The translations under genes were made by a program, and so were the position numbers. Source: Lentzea sp. (GTDB taxonomy: Bacteria; Actinomycetota; Actinomycetes; Mycobacteriales; Pseudonocardiaceae). From it: a stretch of DNA of 7,224 nt. Location of the stretch: assembly GCA_030146905.1 (NCBI GenBank), contig JASLAV010000288.1:1-7224 (forward strand). Direction: 5' to 3'. Shown piece after piece: positions 1-6,167 of this stretch. How positions within the stretch are numbered: position 1 is the first letter of the stretch; each line of letters opens with the position of its first letter. A model generated the notes under the pieces. That model made no database searches. It saw nothing but the letters and a program-made list of their open reading frames with translations, and was not told the origin of the DNA.

Positions 1-923
1 GGCGCGTACGCGGCGTCGCCCGCCAGCGCGACCCTGCCGCGGTGCCAGCGGGGCATGCGGATCTGGCTGACACCGTCGAAGAACACGTCGTCCGCCTCGT
101 GCATGGCGGCCAGCATTCCGGGGACCTCCCAACCCGCGTCGGCGAAGACCGCGGCGACGAGATCCCGTTGTGCTTCCGGGTTCGCGAACACGTCGGACGG
201 CGGTTCCGGCCGGGCGAAGTTCAGGAAGGCGTGCACCTCGTCGTCCTCCCCCACGGCGTAGAGCGCCGCGGCCCTGCCCGGGGTGTTCCACATGACGGTC
301 TCGTGGGAGAGCCCGAAGGTGTTGCGCATGGGGAACACGGCGAAGCAGTAGCCGAGGTACCGGTGGAACTGCTCTTCGGGGCCGAAGACGAGCTCCCGGG
401 TCCGGGAATGCGTACCGTCCGCACCGAACACCAGGTCGAACGTGCGTTGGCTGCCGCCGCGGAAGGTGACGTCGACCCCGTCGCCGGACTGGACGAGGGT
501 GTCGACGGAGTCGTTGAACAGGAACTCCACGTCGTCGCGGACCGCCAGGTGAAGCGCGTCGGTCAGGTCCCCGCGCCGCACCTCCAGGTCCCTTCCCCCG
601 GCACCGCCGGTGACCGCGTGCGGGTGGACCGAGGCCACCTCACCGCCGTTCCCGTCGAGAAAGGTCAGCCGGCGCAGGTCGATGTGCGCGTCGCGCAGTC
701 GTGGGAGGATCCCCATCCTCCGGACGACCTCCAGCGCGGTGCCGCGGACGTCGATGGGATAACCACCGCTGCGAACCGCGGCCGCCCGTTCCACCACCGT
801 GACCGCGTATCCGTAGCGGGTCAGCCAGTACGCGAGCGTGGGACCGGCGATGCTGGCCCCGGAAACCAGCACCCTGCCCTTCGGGGTGCTGCGAGCAGCC
901 TTCAGGTGAGCGGTGCGGGTCAT
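1..923 (-). CDS. FAD-dependent monooxygenase (class A flavoprotein), C-terminus off the left edge
   Basis: This is a soluble flavoprotein of the PHBH/TetX-like aromatic hydroxylase superfamily, which uses NAD(P)H and O2 to hydroxylate an organic substrate; here the substrate is unknown. I translated 307 codons without a stop. All three family fingerprints are visible: an N-terminal Rossmann FAD-binding strand-turn-helix (residues about 18-47, VLVSGASIAGPTLAYWL, ending in the acidic E46 of VVER), the DG motif at about 164-174 (LVFGADGTHSR), and the GD motif at about 297-307 (RVALAGDAAYA). RRGDL at 116-120 fits the FAD-contacting Arg segment. The dinucleotide motif reads GxSxxG rather than GxGxxG, a variant I recall from actinobacterial members. 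Relatives run to about 380-500 residues, so roughly 80 or more are missing. The start at 923 is supported by AAGGGAG (931-937 on the plus strand) seven bases upstream. Its ATG overlaps the stop of the MFS gene (ATGA), so translation is probably coupled. Related enzymes either inactivate antibiotics (TetX, Rox) or tailor polyketides, and the sequence does not decide between these. Confidence 0.93.
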   Translation of the reverse strand, partial: MTRTAHLKAARSTPKGRVLVSGASIAGPTLAYWLTRYGYAVTVVERAAAVRSGGYPIDVRGTALEVVRRMGILPRLRDAHIDLRRLTFLDGNGGEVASVHPHAVTGGAGGRDLEVRRGDLTDALHLAVRDDVEFLFNDSVDTLVQSGDGVDVTFRGGSQRTFDLVFGADGTHSRTRELVFGPEEQFHRYLGYCFAVFPMRNTFGLSHETVMWNTPGRAAALYAVGEDDEVHAFLNFARPEPPSDVFANPEAQRDLVAAVFADAGWEVPGMLAAMHEADDVFFDGVSQIRMPRWHRGRVALAGDAAYA

Positions 924-2317
924 GCCTTGACTCCCTTGTGCATGGTGCGGGTGACGAGCAGGGCCAGCGCCGTGACGGCGCCGGCGATGACGAATCCGGT
1001 GATGTACGACGATTCGGCCGCGACGTCCGACCCCGACGGGGTCCCGGCGGCGAGGAGCACACCACCGAACATCCCGCCCGAGGCCATCCCGAGCACGCGG
1101 GCCACCAGGATCAGGCTGGTGGCGACGCCGGTCTCGTTCGGCGCGGCGGAGGTCGCGATGCCGGTCGTCATCGCGGTGACGACCAGGCCGTTGGCCAGTG
1201 CGACCAGTGCCTTGCCGACGACGAGGTGCCACGCCTCGGTGTGCACGACCGCCATGGCGACCAGGGCCAGGGTCATGATGACGACCCCGGCGGTGGCCAC
1301 GGAACGTGAGCCGGAACGCCGCTCCCAGTTCCCGCCCACCGGTCCGGCCAGCGTCGCAACCACGGTGCCGGGCAACAGGAACAAGCCGATCTCGGTGGCG
1401 CCGGCCCCGAAACCGTACCCGTCACCGGACGCGCTCCACAGCTGCGTGACGAGGAAGATCGCCATCGAGGTGCCGACGCAGATCATGAACGTCAGCACAC
1501 CCGACTTCCACATCATGGGCCGGGCCAGCAAACGCAGATCGATCAGCGGCGAGGCCGCGCGACGCTCGACGGCGACCCAGCCGGCCACCAGTGCGGCCAG
1601 GAGCACGACGAGGCCGCAAAGCGCGAGCGGCTGCGAAGCGAGGTCGAGCGCGAAGTTGATCGTGAGCATGAGCGTGATCAACACCCCGCTCAGCAGGACC
1701 AGCCCGGGCCAGTCGACCCCGGTGTCGTCCGACCGGTCCGCCGAATCCGCCGGCACCAACCGGTTCACGAGAAGGGTGGCCACGATGACGGCGACCGTCG
1801 GCAGCGCGAACATCCAGTGCCGGGACAGCTGTTCCGCCACGGGCCCGGCCAGCAGCATGCCCACCATCCCGCCTCCCACGAACAGTCCGCTGACCACTCC
1901 GATGGCCACCTTCGACTCTCCCGCGGACAGGTGCTTGCGCACGACGATGAACGACAGGGGCAGCGCGCCGACCATCGCGCCCTGCAGGACCTGGCCGACC
2001 AGCAGGACGGGCAGGCCCGGCGCGAGTGCGGACACCGTGCCGCCGACGCACACCACGATCATCAGCCGGATCAGGACTCGTTTTCCGCCGTAGCGGTCGC
2101 CGAACCTGCCCGCCAACGGTGTGACGAGTACACCGGTGATCGGGAGCAGGATGCTGAGCAGCGCCCCTCCGGTGGGGCCCATGTCCAGTTCGCGTTGCAA
2201 GAGCGGGACCGTCGGCTGCACCACCGACTCCAGGGCACCGCTGGCGAGGGCCAGCGTGCCGAGAGCCCCGACCGCGGCCTTCCCGGCACGCACCGGAGGA
2301 GCCAGGGTGGTGGTCAT
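920..2317 (-). CDS. DHA2-type MFS drug exporter, 14 predicted TM segments
   Basis: This 465-residue cytoplasmic-membrane protein is a probable proton-driven exporter of the EmrB/QacA (DHA2) group. I count about 14 hydrophobic segments, at roughly 15-38, 51-69, 81-100, 103-125, 137-158, 168-186, 203-222, 232-250, 272-292, 307-328, 341-358, 366-386, 401-423 and 437-456. The TM2-3 loop carries motif A (GRFGDRYGGKR, 70-80). TM1 has an acidic residue followed by a Pro (E30...P38), as in the D1 motif of this group. The motif C region in TM5 (about 148-161) is degenerate. In motif B the usual Arg (LxxxRxxQG) is Gln109, which is unusual for a proton-coupled member. An in-frame extension upstream to 2479 would lie inside the permease gene and is Arg-rich. 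ATG 2317 is preferred because AGAAAGGA sits five bases before it and the hydrophobic region starts soon after. The stop overlaps the monooxygenase start by four bases, and the permease ends 44 bases upstream. The substrate is unknown. Confidence 0.93.
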   Translation of the reverse strand: MTTTLAPPVRAGKAAVGALGTLALASGALESVVQPTVPLLQRELDMGPTGGALLSILLPITGVLVTPLAGRFGDRYGGKRVLIRLMIVVCVGGTVSALAPGLPVLLVGQVLQGAMVGALPLSFIVVRKHLSAGESKVAIGVVSGLFVGGGMVGMLLAGPVAEQLSRHWMFALPTVAVIVATLLVNRLVPADSADRSDDTGVDWPGLVLLSGVLITLMLTINFALDLASQPLALCGLVVLLAALVAGWVAVERRAASPLIDLRLLARPMMWKSGVLTFMICVGTSMAIFLVTQLWSASGDGYGFGAGATEIGLFLLPGTVVATLAGPVGGNWERRSGSRSVATAGVVIMTLALVAMAVVHTEAWHLVVGKALVALANGLVVTAMTTGIATSAAPNETGVATSLILVARVLGMASGGMFGGVLLAAGTPSGSDVAAESSYITGFVIAGAVTALALLVTRTMHKGVKA

Positions 2318-2322
2318 GGGAA

Positions 2323-2330
2323 TCCTTTCT
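2323..2330 (-). promoter_or_regulatory. Ribosome binding site deciding the MFS start
   Basis: Reading the minus strand, AGAAAGGA is followed by five bases and then ATG at 2317. It lies in the 44-base gap after the permease stop. No comparable purine run was noted before the upstream in-frame ATG at 2479, so it supports the shorter, 465-residue MFS protein. No convincing terminator hairpin is visible in this gap, consistent with read-through from the ABC genes. Confidence 0.65.
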
Positions 2331-2361
2331 GGGACGGCAGGTGAGTGAGGAATCTGCCCGG

Positions 2362-4614
2362 CTACTCGACGGCGAGCGCCGCCTCGGCCGGTCGGCCACG
2401 CGTCGCCCGCCAGGCGGGCAGGAGCGTGGCAACGAGCGCCAGCAGAACGGTCAGCGCGGCCATCGACACGTAGATCCACGGGGACCCGGCGGGCAGCACC
2501 GACCCGAGGCGCTTGACGCTGACCGGTACCAGGATCCCGAGCACGGCGACGGTGCCCAGCGCGATGCCGCCGAAGGCCAGGATCGCTGCCTCCAAGCCGA
2601 CCATCCGCAGCACCTGGCCACGAGTCGAGCCCGCGAGCCGCTGCAGCCCGAACTCCCGCCGCCTCGCCGTCATGGTCGACACGAGCGTGTTGATCACCGT
2701 GATCGCCGCGTACCCCGCGATCATGACCACCATGAGGTAGATCGCGAAGTTGGCGGTCGTCTTCTGCTCGTCGAACTCCCGGAGCAGGACGTCGCGGCCG
2801 GTTACCGTCAGACCGCCCTTGGCGGAGGTCACCTCGGTCAGGTCCGCCACCAGCCGTCCGGGGTCGGTGCCCTCGTCGGCTTTGACCAGGATTCGCGTCG
2901 CGTGTGCCTCGGTGGTGTGAGCGGCGAGGGTGTCGGCGGGAAGCAACAGGGTGTCGTAGCCGTCCGGAGCGGAGAACAGGGCCGCCACCCGCACGTCGAG
3001 GATGGTGTTGTCGCCCATCCGCAGCGTGATGGTGCCGCCGACGTCGACACCCAGGCGCTCGGCGTGCTGGTTCCCGATCGCGATCGTGTCATCGCGCAGG
3101 TCGGCGAGCCGGCCCGCGGTGACCTGGACCGGTGTGGTGGCGTCGGCGCCCTCGGCGGTGACGCCCTGGAGGGTCCAGCCCTCGTTCGCCGGCGAGCTGT
3201 CAGCCGGCTTCTCGATGAAGCCGACGCTGTTGACGTACTCCGAAGCCCCGGCGACGTGCGGCAGGTCGTTGATCAGGTGCACCAGGCCCTGGTCGAAACG
3301 GTCCTGAGTGGTCACCACGGCGTCGGCGACCAGGTTGCCGGCGAAGTCCCGCCGATCGGCCTCGTCATTGGTCGTCTGGAGGTACAGCATGCCGGTCGAC
3401 ACCGCGGTCAGCAGGATGACCGGTCCCAGCACGGCCGCCATCCGGCCGCCGTGGCCACGTGCGTTGAGCACGGCGAGCTGGCCGGTCACGCCACCCAGCG
3501 CGCGCACGGGCCACTGCACGGCAAAGGTCGTGACCTTCGTCAACACTGGTGCGAGCACGGCGAACCCGACGGCGAGCAGGATCACGGCGGGCGCGGCGGT
3601 GGCCGGCGTGAGCGGTCCACTCATCACGGCGATGGTCACGATGGTCATGGCGATGCCACCGGCCAGGGAAATCACCGCCAGCAGCACGCGCCCGCGGCCG
3701 ATCAGCCTGCCCTCGGCCGAGACCTCCGCGAGCGCTTGGGCCGGCTTGACGCGCGACGCCCTCCGGCCGGCGCTCAGGGCACCGGCCAACGCCGCGAGGA
3801 TCGCCATCGCCATGGCGGCCACAGTCGGGATCCAGCCTTGCCGGAACGCCAGGCCGCCTGCGGCGATCCCGCGCTCGGTCAGCCGGTCGAACACGAACTC
3901 GCCCAAGAACCGGCCCGGGAAGTAGGCCAGCGCGGTGGCGACGAGGGCCAGCAGCAGCGTCTCACGGGAGATCAGCCGGCGCAGGTGACGAGGTGTCGCC
4001 CCGACGGCTCGCAGCAACGCCAGATCCCGCTGGCGCTGGGCGATCGAAAGGCCGAGCATGGAAGCCACGCCGAAGATGGACACCAGGATCGCGAAAGCGG
4101 TGAAGACGCCGGCCAGGGCCATCACGGTGGCACCGCTCGCCTTCGCCTCGCGCAGTTCGGCCTGTCCCCGCTCGTCACCGACCAGGGTGACGGTTCCGCC
4201 GGCCAGCTTGGTGTCGATCCGCTCCTGGAGCTCGCTGACGGCCACTCCCGGCTCGGCCAGCACACCGATCGCGTCGACGGTGCCCGGCGGCGGGGCTCCC
4301 TCGAAGACGAAGCTCTCGGTCTCCCGCACCCCGGGCAACGCCGCGATCGTGTCCGCCAGCCCCGCGTCGATGCGGACCCGCTCGGGCAGGATCGGCGGTT
4401 CGTCGGAGTCGCCGCCGGAGTCGTGGTACTCCTGGTCGCCGGTGACGACCACGTCGGCCGAGGCCAGCCGCTGCGGCGGCACAGCCGTGCGGATGCCGGT
4501 CTCGATCAGGCCGCCACAGGCCATCATGATGGCCGCCGCGAAGAACACGGCGAGAAAGGCCGCCGCGAACAGACCCGCGCGGAACCGCAGGGTGCGCAGT
4601 GCGAGCTGCAGCAT
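2362..4614 (-). CDS. ABC transporter permease with two FtsX domains (MacB/BceB-like superfamily)
   Basis: This 750-residue membrane subunit pairs with the ATPase just upstream. Members of this superfamily export or mechanically extract lipids, peptides and antibiotics rather than moving solutes through a classical channel. Layout: TM1 about 13-35; an extracytoplasmic domain about 36-163; TM2-TM4 about 164-188, 219-238 and 261-282 (first FtsX domain); a middle pair at about 308-331 and 341-363; a TM at about 391-412; a second extracytoplasmic domain about 413-620; and TMs at about 622-646, 674-697 and 713-734 (second FtsX domain). Ten TM segments in all. Each FtsX domain has the expected cytoplasmic coupling stretch, RQRDLALLRAVGATPRHL (194-211) and RRREFGLQRLAGSTRGQV (651-668). 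The first outer domain has an acidic patch at 59-78 (DQEYHDSGGDSDEPP). GAGGAGGG (4623-4630 on the plus strand) is a strong ribosome site. The ATG shares one base with the ATPase stop (TGATG). The substrate cannot be inferred. Confidence 0.95.
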   Translation of the reverse strand: MLQLALRTLRFRAGLFAAAFLAVFFAAAIMMACGGLIETGIRTAVPPQRLASADVVVTGDQEYHDSGGDSDEPPILPERVRIDAGLADTIAALPGVRETESFVFEGAPPPGTVDAIGVLAEPGVAVSELQERIDTKLAGGTVTLVGDERGQAELREAKASGATVMALAGVFTAFAILVSIFGVASMLGLSIAQRQRDLALLRAVGATPRHLRRLISRETLLLALVATALAYFPGRFLGEFVFDRLTERGIAAGGLAFRQGWIPTVAAMAMAILAALAGALSAGRRASRVKPAQALAEVSAEGRLIGRGRVLLAVISLAGGIAMTIVTIAVMSGPLTPATAAPAVILLAVGFAVLAPVLTKVTTFAVQWPVRALGGVTGQLAVLNARGHGGRMAAVLGPVILLTAVSTGMLYLQTTNDEADRRDFAGNLVADAVVTTQDRFDQGLVHLINDLPHVAGASEYVNSVGFIEKPADSSPANEGWTLQGVTAEGADATTPVQVTAGRLADLRDDTIAIGNQHAERLGVDVGGTITLRMGDNTILDVRVAALFSAPDGYDTLLLPADTLAAHTTEAHATRILVKADEGTDPGRLVADLTEVTSAKGGLTVTGRDVLLREFDEQKTTANFAIYLMVVMIAGYAAITVINTLVSTMTARRREFGLQRLAGSTRGQVLRMVGLEAAILAFGGIALGTVAVLGILVPVSVKRLGSVLPAGSPWIYVSMAALTVLLALVATLLPAWRATRGRPAEAALAVE

Positions 4615-5408
4615 CAGCGCTGCCCTCCTCGGTTCGCCACCGGCTGCTGGCGGGGGTCTTCGTCGGCGAAGGCGCCCAGGCGGGTCATCCGGTCGGCCAC
4701 GGATTCGGCGGTCGGCGAGTGCAGCTCACCGGCCAGCCGCCCATCGGCGAGGAACAGGACACGATCGGCGTACGACGCCGCGACCGGATCGTGGGTCACC
4801 ATCACGATCGTCTGGCCGGCCGCCCGCGACGAGTGCCGCAGCAGGCTGAGAATGTCCCGCGCGGTCCTGGTGTCCAGGGCGCCGGTCGGCTCGTCGGCGA
4901 AGATGACGGCGGGGTCGCTGATCAACGCCCTGGCGATGGCGACCCGTTGCTGCTGCCCGCCGGACAGCTCCGCCGGACGGTGGTTGCTCCGCTGGGCGAG
5001 GCCGACCTGGTCGAGGATCCGCGCAACCCGGTCCCGGTCGGGTTTGCGGCCGGCGAGCCGCAGCGGCAACGTCACGTTCTGCCGCACGGTCAGGACCGGA
5101 AGCAGGTTGAACGCCTGGAAGACGAACCCGATCCGGTCCCGCCGCAGCTTGGTCAACTCGGTCTCGGTCATGTCGCTGAGCTCGTGCTCCTCGAGCAGCA
5201 CCGAACCGGACGTCGGCTGATCGAGCCCGGCCGCGCACTGCAACAGGGTGCTCTTGCCGGAACCCGACGGCCCCATGATCGCCGTGAACGTTCCCCGGCC
5301 GAACCGCGTCGTCACCTCCTCCAGCGCCACCACCTGGTTGTCGCGCCTCCCATAGAGCTTGCGAACGGCCGTCAGCCGAATCGCGTCGGTGCTGTCTCCG
5401 GGGTTCAT
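4614..5408 (-). CDS. ABC transporter ATP-binding protein, MacB/LolD/FtsE family
   Basis: This 264-residue cytoplasmic nucleotide-binding subunit powers the neighbouring FtsX-type permease. All ATPase motifs are intact: Walker A GPSGSGKST (46-54), Q-loop Gln98 in FVFQAFNLLP, signature LSGGQQQR (148-155), Walker B VIFADEP (168-174) with catalytic Glu173, D-loop GALD (176-179) and switch His206 (VTHDP). The FQAFNLLP Q-loop context and LSGGQQQRVAIARAL are typical of the MacB/LolD/FtsE group rather than of importer ATPases. An in-frame ATG at 5492 would add 28 Arg/Gly-rich residues. ATG 5408 is preferred because GGAAGAAG lies just upstream and the family usually begins a few residues before the first beta strand. 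It is probably the first gene of the four-gene minus-strand operon. The C-terminal tail (about 235-264) continues past the conserved core and is not recognised. Confidence 0.96.
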   Translation of the reverse strand: MNPGDSTDAIRLTAVRKLYGRRDNQVVALEEVTTRFGRGTFTAIMGPSGSGKSTLLQCAAGLDQPTSGSVLLEEHELSDMTETELTKLRRDRIGFVFQAFNLLPVLTVRQNVTLPLRLAGRKPDRDRVARILDQVGLAQRSNHRPAELSGGQQQRVAIARALISDPAVIFADEPTGALDTRTARDILSLLRHSSRAAGQTIVMVTHDPVAASYADRVLFLADGRLAGELHSPTAESVADRMTRLGAFADEDPRQQPVANRGGQR

Positions 5409-5412
5409 CGAA

Positions 5413-5420
5413 CTTCTTCC
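5413..5420 (-). promoter_or_regulatory. Ribosome binding site deciding the ATPase start
   Basis: The minus strand reads GGAAGAAG, with the GGAAG part seven bases before ATG 5408. It favours the 264-residue ATPase over the extended version starting at 5492. Confidence 0.6.
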
Positions 5421-5513
5421 TGCCGCTTGCCGTCCGAGCCGGTGCCGGACGATTCCGCCACCAACCCTGTCGCGCACCGCGGTGCCACACATCGTTTGCC
5501 GAGACCGTCTTCG

Positions 5514-5522
5514 CCTGGTGCG
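5514..5522 (+). repeat. Direct repeat copy 1, CCTGGTGCG
   Basis: This is the first of two identical 9-base words whose starts are 30 bases apart (about three helical turns), 106-114 bases upstream of the ATPase ATG. Three-turn spacing on one helix face would suit paired regulator sites, but a 9-base match in such GC-rich DNA can arise by chance. Confidence 0.35.
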
Positions 5523-5543
5523 TGCGGACCGGTCCCGCCCGTT

Positions 5544-5552
5544 CCTGGTGCG
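5544..5552 (+). repeat. Direct repeat copy 2, CCTGGTGCG
   Basis: This is the second copy of the 9-base word and overlaps the start of the palindrome at 5548-5559. A few bases after the identical core also match copy 1 (CG and AC at equivalent positions). Confidence 0.35.
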
Positions 5553-5569
5553 AACGCACTACACGCGTG
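5548..5569. promoter_or_regulatory. Possible operator: two adjacent palindromes
   Basis: GTGCG-AA-CGCAC (5548-5559) is an inverted repeat with 5-base arms. Two bases later comes the perfect 8-base palindrome CACGCGTG (5562-5569). The pair lies about 140-160 bases upstream of the ATPase start, in the region between divergent transcription units, where a response regulator or a one-component repressor could bind. No family-specific consensus is recognised. Confidence 0.3.
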
Positions 5570-5893
5570 CGGAGCGGCCGCCCCCTGGATGTGGGGTTGT
5601 CCCCTGGGGCCGGACCCGCGGTCCTGACGGCTGGCCGGCGCCGGGACTCGCAGGTGAACAAGCGTCCTGGCCCGGCCGGCGGCTGGCTCCTGCCGCCCCT
5701 GCTCTGGCCGGCGGTGCCTGACGCCGAACTCGACAGCGTCGGCCGTGATTTCGGTTCGTGGGGCGAGACGCGGTTCTTCGCATCCTTGAGCTGAACGGTC
5801 GGGTGCTGGACGCCGACAGCCGCTCACGGCCGATGACAGCCCAGCCACGTCCGGCCCGTGGCAGCGCCGGGTCGACGTTGAGCAGACGACGGA

Positions 5894-6132
5894 TCATGTG
5901 TGGTCAGACGGCGCGGCCGACCGCTGGTGATCCACCCCGAGACGTTCACCCATGGGTTGCATCGACTTGCGCTTGCCGTCCAACAACAGCCCACGCAGGT
6001 ACAGCTCGCCCTTGCCCCGCTGGTCACGCCGCGCGAACCCGCCGAACACGTCCGCCGCGAAGTCCTCGATCACCGGGCGAACCAGATCCTGGAGTCGGCG
6101 GCATCCAGCACCAACTTCACGGAATCAACCAT
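5894..6132 (-). pseudogene. IS701-family transposase, truncated N-terminal remnant
   Basis: The frame read from about 6091 down to the TGA at 5894-5896 gives QDLVRPVIEDFAADVFGGFA, then RRDQRGKGEL, then YLRGLLLDGKRKSMQPM, then GERLGVDHQR. This is the N-terminal block of IS701-family DDE transposases (DQR...YLRGLLLDG-RKS-PM--RLGVDHQ). After VDHQR the family normally continues LQQF and runs on for several hundred residues with the catalytic domain. Here the match stops and TGA follows eight residues later, so the gene cannot encode a working transposase. The matching frame has no good start (only GTG at 6073). An ATG at 6132 (MVDSVKLVLDAAD) leads in from another frame, so an indel near 6090-6100 may have separated start and body. 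No terminal inverted repeats or target duplication were found. The remnant sits between the ABC operon and the kinase gene. Confidence 0.75.
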
Positions 6133-6146
6133 TTAGGCTGAACACG
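6111..6146 (+). promoter_or_regulatory. Weak candidate promoter for the kinase gene
   Basis: TAGGCT at 6134-6139 fits the actinobacterial -10 pattern TAnnnT and would start transcription near 6146, about 22 bases before the kinase ATG. No good -35 hexamer is present at the usual distance, so the call is tentative. If real, the promoter overlaps the 5' end of the transposase remnant. Confidence 0.2.
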
Positions 6147-6167
6147 TGCTGCGGTTGACGGACATCG

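Larger units (their letters stand above)
5409..5893. other. Divergent upstream region of the ABC operon; no credible gene
   Basis: About 485 bases lie between the ATPase start and the transposase remnant. Several reading frames stay open on both strands, but none gives a recognisable protein. The longest minus frame here (147 codons, ending at the ATPase ATG) has clearly weaker third-position GC bias than the flanking genes and is rich in Arg, Gly, Pro and Ala, like shadow frames elsewhere in the window. The part nearest the ATPase should contain the operon promoter, but I could not identify a convincing -35/-10 pair. The middle (about 5581-5720) is very GC-rich, with short inverted repeats and two copies of CTGGCCGGCG (5631 and 5704). 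It could be regulatory DNA, insertion debris or both. Confidence 0.6.

Noticed and set aside
42..2093. A 683-codon open frame on the plus strand, opposite the monooxygenase and MFS genes
   Set aside because: No recognisable motifs and low-complexity Ala/Arg/Thr/Pro composition; the minus strand encodes two clear families across the same bases.
2341..5220. A 959-codon open frame on the plus strand, opposite the permease and ATPase
   Set aside because: The minus-strand genes have complete domain and motif evidence. This frame is Arg/Gly/Asp/His-rich without any domain, as expected for an antisense shadow in GC-rich DNA.
5405..5848. A 147-codon minus-strand frame ending in an ATGA overlap with the ATPase start
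   Set aside because: The overlap is suggestive of coupling, but third-position GC bias is clearly weaker than in the real genes, the sequence is low in complexity, no domain is recognisable and no good ribosome site was seen.
5929..5945. An apparent one-base frameshift inside the transposase remnant at GERLG/VDHQ
   Set aside because: Rereading the bases (CTCGGGGTGGATC on the minus strand) shows four Gs and a continuous frame, so the break is after VDHQR and not here.
5758..6141. Plus-strand frame beginning FVGRDAVLRILELNGRVLDADS
   Set aside because: The first 20 or so residues look protein-like, but the remainder is Arg/Thr/Pro-rich and runs antisense through the transposase remnant; there is no ribosome site before the GTG.
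5409..6167. CRISPR array, tRNA, rRNA or riboswitch in the intergenic region
   Set aside because: No regular repeat-spacer pattern, no cloverleaf or rRNA-like block and no recognised riboswitch core were seen on either strand.
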